Shown in pieces: positions 6,969-15,137 of a DNA stretch of 52,774 bases. The stretch covers positions 7,118-59,891 of the forward strand of contig NZ_LNYE01000029.1 in assembly GCF_001467695.1 (NCBI RefSeq), written 5' to 3'. How positions within the stretch are numbered: the stretch's first letter is position 1; each line of letters opens with the position of its first letter. The notes below the pieces were generated by a model, which did not search any database, was not told the origin of the DNA, and saw only the letters and a program-made list of their open reading frames with translations. The DNA is from Legionella gratiana (GTDB lineage Bacteria; Pseudomonadota; Gammaproteobacteria; Legionellales; Legionellaceae). The position numbers were made by a program, and so were the translations under genes.

Positions 6969-7149
6969 TTGTAATTTTTATATTTTTTCATTTCTTCAAA
7001 TAAATTATTATTTTGTTTAGGAACGATGGTTCGATTTACCGTTTGCAAGCAAAGGGTCTACTTCCTGCATAAATAAGTTTTTTGATTGAAGATTAATTTG
7101 TAAGGTTGCTAACAGCCGGGCTATGCTGCTGAAAGGTTAAAGGAAAAAT

Positions 7150-9417
7150 CTAACCCAATTTATTCTTGTTATTTTTCCCTAAAATAATAATTTCAGGTTT
7201 GATTTTTGTTTCAGAGGATATTTCAAAGTACTTCATTAAAATTTCCGAAGGATTAAAAATTTCTTCTTGACTCAATATAAATGCTGGATAATTGAACTCC
7301 AAAGTTTTAAGTTGCTCAACTAACCGGCTTAACTCTTCACACCCCTTTTTTAAAAAAGATGAAAAAAAGACAAAATCAACTTTTAATTGATTTCCAATTG
7401 TAATTAAGCTTTTAATTTGTTCACTTTGAAATGCCATATTTGACTTACACTCAGCGATTCCAATTTTACTTCCAACCTTTATAAAGAGATCAATATCTGT
7501 TAATTCTTGAGTAGTATGAGCTAATTCATCGAATACTAATATATTGCTCAAGAATTCATTATTTGGGCAACTTATTTCATTTATATAATTCATTAGCAAT
7601 AATGTTGATACTTGACCTTGGTCAAAAGCACGTACAACTAAATTGTTTAGTTTGAAATAATCTGTTTGGTTATTTGCGTTTATGGGGATTGAAACAGGCA
7701 TATCACAATCAGGGCAGTAATTTTTTCTTTTTATTCCTTCTAGAGGAAGCCATATCATTCCTGAGCAATGGCTACAAGAAAAATACTTACCTCTGAGTAA
7801 AATCTTATTTTTATATAGAGAAGTTAATGTTTGAAAAAACTTTTCTTTTGTTGATTCCGCTGACTTAAGGGATAACAATTGATCTATTGTTTTTATTGTT
7901 GGTGTGCGTTCAATAATTCTATTTTCCTCCATATTACCTATTATTGAATTCATCTGATCTAAGTCTTTTTGAATATCAGTTGATTTACTCTTATCATGCT
8001 CTAATGACTTTTTAATAGCTTGTTCGACTCTTTTGATTGGTGATAGTTTTTTTATTAGATTGTGAATCTCCTGATTACATATTAATTTTATATTCCCGAT
8101 ACCTTCTAGAGTATTAATTAACTGTTTAAGTAAATAGGACTTATCTGTTTTTTTAAAAATTAACTTAGAGTCTTGAAAAATTTTATTTGCTACCTGTTCA
8201 AACGTTATATCGTAAAATTCTGTATAAATGTTCGAGGAAAATGGATTGAATGGAAATGTTGCTATACTTAAAATATTTTGACTAACTCTCATATATTCAT
8301 GATTATAAAATCCTTCTTTTTCACCATGATGAGAGAAAATTGAGCCTAAACAATACCTCTTGGGTAGATTCCACCATCCTCTCACTTCAATAATACATGG
8401 CGAGTTCATGCCTATATCACTAAATGATTTAAATGAAGGATGATTAACCAAGAATGTATTATCACTTTTTGTGATATACGTTTCATGTTCAAATGATTTC
8501 CACCTACTTATTCTTTCATTAAAATACAGGCGATTTAGTTTAAAAAGATCAGTGGTCGATTTTTTTTCTCCTATAATTTTTTGTATAGAGTCTCTGATCT
8601 CCTCTGTAATATAAATAATTTTATAAGATTTTTTAATTATTGAAGAAAAGTCTGAAAGAAGTTCAATGGGTATCCAGATTAAATCATCATGACTGTATGT
8701 TGCTCTAGTATTCCAAAAATATATAAGTGATTGCAGATCTCTCTCGTTTGATACAAATATATGTATTCCTTGTTTAAAATATCCTTCCTTATTAAAATTT
8801 TCATGATAAATACTAGAACTTCCTGTAGTAATATCCAAGTGGTTGGTTATAAGACAGAATTTATTATTTTTCTTTAGTAATTGTTTTCTTATATCAGACA
8901 AATTTTGGATGGGCTTTAAGTTAATATCTTTAAAAATAGAGCAACTTAAATCCAAGTCTTCCTTATCTTTTTTATACCCAAAATTAATTGAGGCCATAAG
9001 GGACAATGGTTCCCAACCTAATTGGCTCGAATAAAAAATTTCTTTAGGAAGAAACTCATCAGATTTGTTAAGCAAAAATGGTTTAGTTGTAAAAGTCCTG
9101 ATTTTGGTTCCATATTTGCTTAATTTAAAATTATCAGTTTTTGCATTAACCGTTTCTATTTCAAAATGATCTTTAATTAAAGCATCTTCTAGGTTTGAAA
9201 AATTAATAATAAAATCAGGATCATGTCTTTTCACAAACTCTATGTTAATCGAAGACCAGATTTCTTTATCATTTAATAAAAAAATATTTTTAAATCCATC
9301 GATTTCATCTGAAAGTTCTTCAACTATTGTTTCAAAATGAAGAGTTGAATCTGTGTCTATAATAAATAATTTTCTAATTGGTCTTATTTTGGAAGTTATT
9401 AATTCCATTTTCATCAA
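7150..9417 (-). CDS. Large protein with zinc ribbon and PD-(D/E)XK-like C-terminal domain
   Basis: I do not recognise this 755-residue protein as a whole. Residues 548-571 form a four-cysteine zinc ribbon (CSHC near 548 and CPDC near 568). About 70 residues later comes TDIDLFIKVGSKIGIAECKS, with the Asp and the ECK (656-658) in the order and spacing of a PD-(D/E)XK nuclease core, followed by VDFVFFSSF, a typical third strand. A coiled-coil-like charged stretch lies around residues 465-500. The first 450 residues are unassigned and have no P-loop. The gene is monocistronic and very AT-rich, pointing to recent transfer. A defence nuclease is plausible, but only the two C-terminal domains support it. 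Confidence 0.6.
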   Translation of the reverse strand: MMKMELITSKIRPIRKLFIIDTDSTLHFETIVEELSDEIDGFKNIFLLNDKEIWSSINIEFVKRHDPDFIINFSNLEDALIKDHFEIETVNAKTDNFKLSKYGTKIRTFTTKPFLLNKSDEFLPKEIFYSSQLGWEPLSLMASINFGYKKDKEDLDLSCSIFKDINLKPIQNLSDIRKQLLKKNNKFCLITNHLDITTGSSSIYHENFNKEGYFKQGIHIFVSNERDLQSLIYFWNTRATYSHDDLIWIPIELLSDFSSIIKKSYKIIYITEEIRDSIQKIIGEKKSTTDLFKLNRLYFNERISRWKSFEHETYITKSDNTFLVNHPSFKSFSDIGMNSPCIIEVRGWWNLPKRYCLGSIFSHHGEKEGFYNHEYMRVSQNILSIATFPFNPFSSNIYTEFYDITFEQVANKIFQDSKLIFKKTDKSYLLKQLINTLEGIGNIKLICNQEIHNLIKKLSPIKRVEQAIKKSLEHDKSKSTDIQKDLDQMNSIIGNMEENRIIERTPTIKTIDQLLSLKSAESTKEKFFQTLTSLYKNKILLRGKYFSCSHCSGMIWLPLEGIKRKNYCPDCDMPVSIPINANNQTDYFKLNNLVVRAFDQGQVSTLLLMNYINEISCPNNEFLSNILVFDELAHTTQELTDIDLFIKVGSKIGIAECKSNMAFQSEQIKSLITIGNQLKVDFVFFSSFLKKGCEELSRLVEQLKTLEFNYPAFILSQEEIFNPSEILMKYFEISSETKIKPEIIILGKNNKNKLG

Positions 9418-9786
9418 TACAGTTCCCTCTTAAGTTTAATATGTCAAACTATATTAACTATAAGATAAATACGGATTTATACCAAAGGATCTGGAATCGG
9501 GAATTAAATATCCTTCGTAATAATCTTTAAGTTTTATTTGAAGACTCAATTACATGCTAAAAATATAGAATTTTTTAGAAAGTATGAAGAACAGACAACA
9601 AAAGTTTTTTTGTCATGATGATCTATCTGTTAGCTTATTTGAAGCTACTAAAGAGTACAGCAAAGAAAATTGTTTATTGAATTATTTAAAGTATTTAAAA
9701 AGGATTGAAGCCTTTCAATCTGTCTACATTACGTCTACACGACTTTTTCAAACTTTCTAAAACTACTCGTAACTACTTGATTTTAT
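9418..9786. other. Gene-poor spacer left of the tRNA fragment
   Basis: This AT-rich stretch holds the upstream region of the 755-residue protein. A 58-codon frame at 9584-9760 (+) has no recognisable product and I do not call it. TCTACATTACGTCTACACG at about 9722-9740 contains a short direct repeat (GTCTACA-type) close to the tRNA fragment. Confidence 0.4.
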
Positions 9787-9831
9787 TGGTGGGCCCACTA
9801 GGACTTGAACCTAGGACCAACGGATTATGAG
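9787..9831 (-). other. 3' part of a tRNA-Met-type gene, candidate attachment site
   Basis: On the minus strand the sequence reads CTCATAA (a CAU anticodon loop), the 3' side of the anticodon stem TCCGT, a variable loop, the T-arm CTAGG-TTCAAGT-CCTAG, then TGGGCCC, A and CCA. The 5' half is absent: the bases before the anticodon loop (GGGGG) cannot pair with TCCGT and no D-arm follows. A 3' tRNA fragment of this size is the classic far-end att site left by a tyrosine-integrase element. Given its orientation the inserted element should lie at higher coordinates, with the intact tRNA at its far end outside this window. Confidence 0.75.
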
Positions 9832-9853
9832 CCCCCAGCCTTAAGATTAACTC

Positions 9854-9950
9854 GTTGATTTTAAAGTAATAATATGTCGCGAGATACCACTACAAATGTC
9901 GTACAAAGTATAACAGTGTCGTACTCAAACACGCAAATCTCACGCAAGGA
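9854..9950 (+). repeat. Direct repeat flanking the ars/AbiE block, left copy
   Basis: The sequence from GTTGATTTTAAAG through GATACCACTACAAATGTCGTAC to CAAACACGCAAATCTCAC matches 15061-15137 in the same orientation. This copy has an extra 20-base unit because GTCGTAC occurs twice (near 9898 and 9918). It starts only 22 bases from the tRNA fragment, so it has the position of an element end, and the repeated units could be integrase arm sites. Confidence 0.6.
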
Positions 9951-10093
9951 TAAATTGGTTAAATCAAACGATTCCGCGTTCGCCTTTATTTTTGTTGTGG
10001 AGGCTCTATATGAATCACGTGGGTGGTCTGGTAATTGAACTTTCAGCTGCCATATAATCCAAGGATTCAAAATTAATTTTTATTGATTGAGCT

Positions 10094-10112
10094 ATCAAGA
10101 TCACTTGATCAA
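10094..10112. promoter_or_regulatory. Candidate ArsR operator
   Basis: The perfect inverted repeat ATCAAG-ATCA-CTTGAT (10094-10109) overlaps the palindrome TTGATCAA (10105-10112), 28 bases before the arsR start. Position and symmetry fit autoregulation by a dimeric ArsR repressor; binding is inferred. Confidence 0.5.
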
Positions 10113-10139
10113 ATTAAATGATTCTACTATTCTAGAAGT

Positions 10140-10505
10140 ATGGACATAAAAGAATCTCTAAAAATATTTGATACTCTTTCGCAAGAAACCCGGTTGCAAG
10201 TATTTCGATTACTTGTTCAGGCGGGGCCTGAAGGGTTATCAGCAAGCGTAATTGGCGATGAATTAGGTATCCTACACAATACCTTGTCATTTCATTTAAG
10301 CCATTTGTCTAATGCTGGGATTGTAACTTCTTGCCGTAAAGGGCGTTATGTTTTTTATTCAGCTAATTTTGAGCTAATGCGCGATTTTATCGCGTTCATG
10401 GTTCAGGATTGCTGCAGTAAACAACAAGTAAAAATTCACCAACCTGATACAACAAATTGTCTGGTTATTGAATTAAATAGTTGTTGTCCTTCTACAAAGG
10501 AGTAA
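10140..10505 (+). CDS. arsR: ArsR family arsenic-responsive repressor
   Basis: The 121-residue protein has the ArsR winged helix: SQETRLQVFRLLVQ, then the recognition region LGILHNTLSFHLSHL and the wing GIVTSCRKGRYVFYSA. It lacks the ELCVCDL metal site of the E. coli plasmid type. Instead it has Cys91-Cys92, Cys107 and Cys115-Cys116, comparable to repressors that bind As(III) through C-terminal cysteine pairs. It is the first gene of a tight four-gene arsenic operon (3 bases to arsI) and should repress that operon until arsenite binds. A symmetric candidate operator lies just upstream. Confidence 0.88.
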   Translation: MDIKESLKIFDTLSQETRLQVFRLLVQAGPEGLSASVIGDELGILHNTLSFHLSHLSNAGIVTSCRKGRYVFYSANFELMRDFIAFMVQDCCSKQQVKIHQPDTTNCLVIELNSCCPSTKE

Positions 10506-10508
10506 ATC

Positions 10509-10979
10509 ATGAAACGTTTTCATATTCATATTGGCGTTGATAACCTTACTGATAGCATCCGTTTTTATAATGCCCTGTTTGGAACCGAGCCTGCAAAAGT
10601 AAAATCAGATTATGCCAAATGGATGTTGGAAGATCCGCGCATCAATTTTGCCATTTCAACACGTGCTGGCAAGCATGGGGTAGAGCACTTGGGTATTCAA
10701 GTAGATGATGCTGATGAGTTAGAGACATTAAGGAAACAATTTTCAGAGGCCAACATTTCAACTCATAGCGATGGTGAAACAACCTGTTGTTATGCTAAAT
10801 CAGAAAAATCCTGGATCAATGATCCAAGTGGAATTGCATGGGAGGCCTATCATACTATGGAGGATGCCCAATTTTTTTCTGGTGAAAACGCAACAGAAGG
10901 TTCTTGTTGTATGTTAGAAAAAACCACAGCAACCCCGTGCTGTGATACAAAATCAAAAACAACTGGATGTTGTGGCTGA
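10509..10979 (+). CDS. arsI: ArsI/CadI-type glyoxalase-fold enzyme (C-As lyase-like)
   Basis: The 156-residue protein is a vicinal-oxygen-chelate fold enzyme: RFHIHIGVDNLTDSIRFY at the N-terminus supplies a metal-binding His, GVEHLGIQVDD (His60) the second, and GIAWEAYH (Glu112) the third. The vicinal pair Cys93-Cys94 is where ArsI binds trivalent organoarsenicals. Three more CC pairs lie in a cysteine-rich tail (133-134, 144-145, 154-155), which CadI-type proteins also have. ArsI cleaves the C-As bond of methylarsonous acid; family members annotated CadI are cadmium-inducible, so substrate is inferred from operon context. AAAGGAG lies 8 bases before the ATG. Confidence 0.82.
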   Translation: MKRFHIHIGVDNLTDSIRFYNALFGTEPAKVKSDYAKWMLEDPRINFAISTRAGKHGVEHLGIQVDDADELETLRKQFSEANISTHSDGETTCCYAKSEKSWINDPSGIAWEAYHTMEDAQFFSGENATEGSCCMLEKTTATPCCDTKSKTTGCCG

Positions 10980-11404
10980 TGAATAACAAGCCGATGAGAT
11001 TATTATTTCTTTGTACTGGTAATTCCTGTCGGTCTATTATGGCTGAAGCTATAACCAATCATTACTCTAATGGGCGCTATCTGGCTTTTAGCGCAGGTAG
11101 CGTTCCGACTGGAAGAGTGCATCCCAAAGCAGTTGAAACGCTTGCCAGGCATGGTATAAAACCAAAAGCACCTCGTAGTAAATCCTGGAATGAATTTAAG
11201 TCAGATTCTATTGACTTAGTAATTACAGTCTGTGACCAGGCAGCTCAAGAAAGTTGCCCTATTTTCCCCGGACACCCGAAGAAACTCCATTGGAGTATTC
11301 TTGATCCTGCTAAAGTAAACGGCTCTGAAATGCAAATTAATACGGCATTTGAAGAAGTGTTTAGTCAACTGAAATACCGAATAGAAAAGGAGTTGTTGTC
11401 ATGA
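10979..11404 (+). CDS. arsC: Arsenate reductase, low-molecular-weight phosphatase type
   Basis: [16 protein letters not shown] near the N-terminus holds the CX5R P-loop (Cys12 to Arg18, counting from the ATG at 10979) of LMW-phosphatase-fold arsenate reductases. [12 protein letters not shown] carries the two further cysteines of the thioredoxin-coupled relay. The enzyme reduces arsenate to arsenite, the substrate of the Acr3 pump next door. I take the ATG at 10979, which overlaps the arsI stop as TGATG; an in-frame ATG at 10967 inside arsI is less likely. The stop overlaps the acr3 start as ATGA, so the three genes are translationally coupled. Confidence 0.88.
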   Translation: MNNKPMRLLFLCTGNSCRSIMAEAITNHYSNGRYLAFSAGSVPTGRVHPKAVETLARHGIKPKAPRSKSWNEFKSDSIDLVITVCDQAAQESCPIFPGHPKKLHWSILDPAKVNGSEMQINTAFEEVFSQLKYRIEKELLS

Positions 11405-12459
11405 GCAGTTGCAGCACCCGAAGACTTTCTTTTTTAGATAAGTATTTAACCTTCTGGATTTTCCTGACCATGGCTACAGGTGTTGGGATCGGTTCACTCT
11501 TTACTGGAACACCACAATTTATCAACTCATTATCTATTGGCTCCACCAATATTCCCATTGCACTGGGATTGATTTTAATGATGTATCCTCCCTTGGCACG
11601 GGTAAAATATGAAGAATTACCGCTCGTTTTTAAAGATTGGGGCATCTTGGTGTTGTCTTTAATTCAAAATTGGCTTATTGGTCCATTTCTCATGTTTGGG
11701 CTTGCTGCTTTATTTTTACATGGTTATCCCGAATACATGACTGGGCTTATTCTCATTGGTTTGGCGCGGTGCATTGCCATGGTGATTGTCTGGAATCAGC
11801 TTGCTGAGGGAGATAATCAGTATGTTGCAGCCTTGGTGGCTTTTAATAGCATTTTTCAACTGGTGTTTTTTAGTATTTATGCATGGTTCTTTCTTACAAT
11901 CTTACCACCACTGGTGGGCATGTCTGGGCAAATAGTTCACATCGATTTTATGACCATTGCAGAAAGTGTCTTTATTTATCTTGGTATTCCTTTTTTTGCT
12001 GGATTTCTAACTCGCCTTGTATTGATAAAGCAAAAAGGACTGGATTGGTATGAAACCTATTTTTTACCAAAAATTTCCCCTATTACCCTAGTTGCTCTGC
12101 TGTTTACAATTCTGGCTATGTTTTTTTTGAAAGGGGCTATGGTTTTACAACTTCCATCAGATGTGATTCGCATAGCTATTCCATTAACGCTTTATTTTAT
12201 TGTAATGTTCTTTATCAGTTTTGCGATGGGCAAGCTCATTGGTGTTAACTATGAAAAAACAACCGCAGCGTCTTTTACAGCAGCCAGTAATAATTTTGAA
12301 TTGGCTATTGCCGTAGCAATTGCGACTTTCGGACTTAATTCTGCCATTGCTTTTACGACTGTCATTGGGCCTCTTGTTGAAGTACCAGTGCTTATTTTGT
12401 TAGTCAATGTTGCATTTTGGTTAAGGAAACGCTTGTTTTCAGAAAAATTAATTCAGTAA
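11401..12459 (+). CDS. acr3: Acr3 family arsenite efflux permease
   Basis: The 352-residue protein is strongly hydrophobic with about ten transmembrane segments, the size and pattern of Acr3 (bile/arsenite/riboflavin transporter superfamily) rather than ArsB. Characteristic stretches are [21 protein letters not shown], which holds the conserved cysteine of Acr3, and [23 protein letters not shown] in the second half. It exports As(OH)3 across the inner membrane. The start overlaps arsC by ATGA. It is the last gene of the arsenic operon; no clear terminator follows before the AbiE operator at 12527. Confidence 0.9.
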   Translation: MSSCSTRRLSFLDKYLTFWIFLTMATGVGIGSLFTGTPQFINSLSIGSTNIPIALGLILMMYPPLARVKYEELPLVFKDWGILVLSLIQNWLIGPFLMFGLAALFLHGYPEYMTGLILIGLARCIAMVIVWNQLAEGDNQYVAALVAFNSIFQLVFFSIYAWFFLTILPPLVGMSGQIVHIDFMTIAESVFIYLGIPFFAGFLTRLVLIKQKGLDWYETYFLPKISPITLVALLFTILAMFFLKGAMVLQLPSDVIRIAIPLTLYFIVMFFISFAMGKLIGVNYEKTTAASFTAASNNFELAIAVAIATFGLNSAIAFTTVIGPLVEVPVLILLVNVAFWLRKRLFSEKLIQ

Positions 12460-12526
12460 AAATAATAATTTAAAGATTCTATTCCTAGGACGCAAATTCC
12501 CCGCAATTGATTTTTACGGTAATTTT

Positions 12527-12565
12527 AATATTGAAACCCATTTGACGTTATTGGGTTTTAATATT
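12527..12565. promoter_or_regulatory. Inverted repeat, candidate AbiEi operator
   Basis: AATATTGAAACCCA (12527-12540) and TGGGTTTTAATATT (12552-12565) pair in 13 of 14 positions around an 11-base spacer, ending 12 bases before the chosen abiEi start. AbiEi proteins are known to repress their own operons by binding inverted repeats in the promoter, so an operator is the simplest reading. Confidence 0.6.
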
Positions 12566-12577
12566 AAAATTATAAGT

Positions 12578-13171
12578 ATGAAACTAAATAATGAAATTAC
12601 ATTGAAAGATCTGTTTGCAAGACCAGTCTTTTACGCCGCAGAGGCACGTGAAGCAGGTATCCATCCCAGCCGGCTCAGTTATTATGTAAAAACTAATCGG
12701 ATTGAACGCATTGGTCACGGCGTTTATCGCGGTGTTGAATCCTCTGTTGATGCAGATTTTCAATGGGAAGATCTGATTATTATCGCCAAAAGTATTCCAC
12801 AAGGCATAGTCTGCCTAGTCTCCGCTCTGGTTCTGTATGAGTTGACGGATGAAATGCCACGAGATCATTGGATGGCAGTTCCTCATTCTACTACGGCACC
12901 AAAACGAGATCATACCCGTATTGTTAGAATGCGTGATATGGAAACAGGTAAAACACTGTACCAAATAGGGCGGGAAACAGTTGTCATTTTTGACAGAGAA
13001 AGAACGATAATAGACACTTTTCGCTATCTCAGTAAAGAAATTGCCATTAAAGCGCTTAAAGCAGCTGTGAGTGGTAGAGCGACAAAAAAATTGGATATTA
13101 AAAAGCTTCAGCAGTATGCGAAAAAATTTGGACTTAATCTTGAGCCTTATATTTTGACGGTGACAACATGA
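12578..13171 (+). CDS. abiEi: AbiEi-type antitoxin and transcriptional regulator
   Basis: The protein matches the AbiEi antitoxin layout: an N-terminal winged helix (LFARPVFYAAEAREAGIHPS then RLSYYVKTNRIERIGHGVYRG) and a C-terminal domain with IVCLVSALVLYELTDE and a late VVIFDRERTIIDTFRYL. AbiEi is the antitoxin of the type IV AbiE system and a repressor of the operon. I start at the ATG at 12578 (MKLNNE) because an upstream in-frame ATG at 12542 would place the operator-like inverted repeat inside the gene. The stop overlaps the abiEii start by ATGA, giving coupling. Confidence 0.85.
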   Translation: MKLNNEITLKDLFARPVFYAAEAREAGIHPSRLSYYVKTNRIERIGHGVYRGVESSVDADFQWEDLIIIAKSIPQGIVCLVSALVLYELTDEMPRDHWMAVPHSTTAPKRDHTRIVRMRDMETGKTLYQIGRETVVIFDRERTIIDTFRYLSKEIAIKALKAAVSGRATKKLDIKKLQQYAKKFGLNLEPYILTVTT

Positions 13172-14022
13172 ATGAACAAGCCTTAAAAGCACGATTAAAA
13201 CATATTGGCAAAGAAAAAGGTAAGAGTTTTAATGAGGTCTGGAAGCTATTAGTTCTAGAGCGATTTTTAGCCAGGCTTTCGCGTTCTGAATATTCTGATA
13301 AATTCATATTCAAAGGCGGGTTGCTATTATCCTATTACCTGACTATTGGCAGAGAAACCATTGATATTGATCTACTAGCCAGACGGCTAAATGCAGAAAA
13401 ATCCAATGTGGAATTAGTCATGCAAGAAATCTGTTTACTCAATCTGGATGATGGGTTTCAGATGCAGTTCATCAATCTTGATGATTTAGATCACCAACAT
13501 ACGAATTACCCTGGGTTTCAAGTAGGGATTGCCGTTCAATTTGGGGTGATGAACGATAAATTTTTTGTAGACATTGGTGTAGGGGATGTTGTTGAGCCAG
13601 TATTACTAGAGTGGCCATCCTTTAATTACAAAGAAAAGCCATTGTTTGAAGATCCTATTTCGCTGGAAGTATATCCAGTGGAAACTATTTTTGCCGAAAA
13701 ACTGGAAACCCTCATTTCTCGTGGCGCAGCCAACAGCCGTATGAAAGACTATCATGATCTACTATTAGTATGCCGAGAGAGTAAGCTGATTGATAAAATC
13801 CGATTAAAGGATAATATTATCCAAACATTCCAAAATAGGGGAACAGTATTTTTTCTTCCAGTCCAGTTTCAGTCTGATGAAATAGAACGAATGCAGCTTC
13901 TTTGGTCTGGGCATTTACGTGTTTTAGGTGTTGATCGAGTACAGGCGATTGGTTTGCCAGAAAAGATAGGTACAGTTATTCATGAACTAAATCAGTGGCT
14001 GCTAACAATTTGGCCAGGTTGA
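13168..14022 (+). CDS. abiEii: AbiEii/AbiGii-type nucleotidyltransferase toxin
   Basis: The 284-residue protein has the nucleotidyltransferase signature FKGGLLLSYYL followed by TIDIDLLARRL, the GG...DxD catalytic arrangement of AbiEii and MenT-type toxins. Further on, ETIFAEKLETLISRGAANSRMKDYHDLL carries the conserved Lys and Asp of the family. AbiEii toxins arrest growth; related MenT toxins add nucleotides to tRNA. The gene is coupled to abiEi by a 4-base overlap. AbiE pairs stabilise mobile elements and can abort phage infection. Length is normal for the family and I see no damage. Confidence 0.87.
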   Translation: MNEQALKARLKHIGKEKGKSFNEVWKLLVLERFLARLSRSEYSDKFIFKGGLLLSYYLTIGRETIDIDLLARRLNAEKSNVELVMQEICLLNLDDGFQMQFINLDDLDHQHTNYPGFQVGIAVQFGVMNDKFFVDIGVGDVVEPVLLEWPSFNYKEKPLFEDPISLEVYPVETIFAEKLETLISRGAANSRMKDYHDLLLVCRESKLIDKIRLKDNIIQTFQNRGTVFFLPVQFQSDEIERMQLLWSGHLRVLGVDRVQAIGLPEKIGTVIHELNQWLLTIWPG

Positions 14023-14078
14023 TTTTCTGGAAAAAAAATATATATAAGCAAAAAATTAATTAAACGGATATTCTAAGT

Positions 14079-14831
14079 ATGGTTAACGTCAATTATGAGG
14101 ATAGGGCTATATTATTTGTTGATATTCTTGGATGGACAGAGGCGCTAAAAAGAAAATCTGCGAATGAAATTCACTGCATTTTGTCTCCTTTCATCCAACA
14201 AGGTAACGAACATAATGAGCACAGATGTGAAGAGATACGACAGAGAGTTGCCGACGACGATGGATTGAGCTCAAATCCATTATACATGAGTGTTCAAGTT
14301 TCATTTTTTTCTGACTGCTTTGTTTGTAGTATGCCATCTGAATTTGCTTCGCAGTTATGTAATAGAGCTTCTCATATTATTCGAGATTTCTTATCTGCAG
14401 GCTTTTTAGTGCGCGGAGGCCTCTCAGCAGGTAAGCTGTATCATAAGGACCAAATAGTGTTTGGGCCTGCTCTTCTTAGAGCCTATGAAATAGAACATAA
14501 GGAAGCGATATTTCCTCGTGTTATTATAGATAGTCTTTTAATTAACTGTTTAAATGAGGATTTTGATGAGCCTGTTATCTTAAAAGACCAACTGGGTAAT
14601 TATGTTGTTGATCCTTTTCCTATAATCTTTAGACTTTCAGATGCCATCCTGACAGACAACTATAAAATAGATAATATTATTGAGGTGATCAATAGCCATA
14701 TCAAGAATGCTGAAAATTCTAAAGTACGTGATCTTTGGCGTTTTCAGGCGGCACTTTGTAACCTTTCCCTCAAGAAATATGGCAACCGAGAAATTAGACG
14801 GAGAAACCGCTTAAAACGAATTAGCGGATAA
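14079..14831 (+). CDS. Class III nucleotidyl cyclase-like protein
   Basis: The 250-residue protein resembles the class III cyclase fold: AILFVDILGWTEAL (Asp15 in the position of the first metal-binding Asp), VSFFSDCFVCSM (Asp79 for the second), then GFLVRGGLSAGKLYH and VFGPALLRAYEIE-KEAIFPR, a signature common to a family of uncharacterised cyclase-like proteins in accessory DNA. I cannot confirm catalytic residues beyond the two Asp, and the base-specifying residues are unclear. It follows the abiE genes by 56 bases and has no adjacent effector gene of the type seen with Pycsar or CBASS systems. Confidence 0.5.
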   Translation: MVNVNYEDRAILFVDILGWTEALKRKSANEIHCILSPFIQQGNEHNEHRCEEIRQRVADDDGLSSNPLYMSVQVSFFSDCFVCSMPSEFASQLCNRASHIIRDFLSAGFLVRGGLSAGKLYHKDQIVFGPALLRAYEIEHKEAIFPRVIIDSLLINCLNEDFDEPVILKDQLGNYVVDPFPIIFRLSDAILTDNYKIDNIIEVINSHIKNAENSKVRDLWRFQAALCNLSLKKYGNREIRRRNRLKRISG

Positions 14832-14842
14832 AGGAAGCACAG

Positions 14843-14989
14843 GATCGAGCAACAAATTGCCAGACTAAAGATCCTTGCTATCACTCACATAATTTTTCTT
14901 TAATCCAATTATTTTATTGATATTCTGCTATTTAATAGTCTTTATATTACTTTCATCAGCACTATTATTGGGCAATTTGTTGCTCGATC
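14843..14989. repeat. 147-bp MITE-like element with 19-bp perfect inverted ends
   Basis: GATCGAGCAACAAATTGCC (14843-14861) and its exact complement (14971-14989) enclose about 109 AT-rich bases without an ORF. Perfect 19-bp ends around a small non-coding core suggest a miniature inverted-repeat element or a long hairpin. No clear target duplication is visible at the borders. It sits between the cyclase-like gene and the right-hand direct repeat. Confidence 0.6.
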
Positions 14990-15060
14990 GTTTGCTAAAG
15001 ATGGTTCTTTAAAAAATTTTCAAGCAGGGGACCAATAGCCCTGATCTTTTAAAATAACCA

Positions 15061-15137
15061 GTTGGTTTTAAAATAAAAATTTGCATCGGGATACCACTAA
15101 AAATGTCGTACTCAAACACGCAAAACTCACCCAAGAA
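15061..15137 (+). repeat. Direct repeat flanking the ars/AbiE block, right copy
   Basis: GTTGGTTTTAAAATAAAAAT, GATACCACTAAAAATGTCGTAC and TCAAACACGCAAAACTCACC match 9854-9950 in the same orientation, lacking only the 20-base internal duplication. Just upstream, GGACCAATAGCCC at 15030-15042 weakly recalls parts of the tRNA fragment region. The remaining 15138-15386 is AT-rich with no gene. Confidence 0.6.

Noticed and set aside
7101..7128. GC-rich GTTGCTAACAGCCGGGCTAT as a second REP-like hairpin
   Set aside because: It shares ATAGCCCGG with the hairpin at 16448-16473 on the other strand, but its own arms pair poorly.
9584..9760. A 58-codon frame next to the tRNA fragment
   Set aside because: Random-looking composition, no ribosome site, no known family. 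I considered an integrase remnant but saw no catalytic motif.
9787..9831. A functional tRNA gene
   Set aside because: No D-arm or 5' acceptor strand is present, and the bases 5' of the anticodon loop do not pair with the 3' stem.
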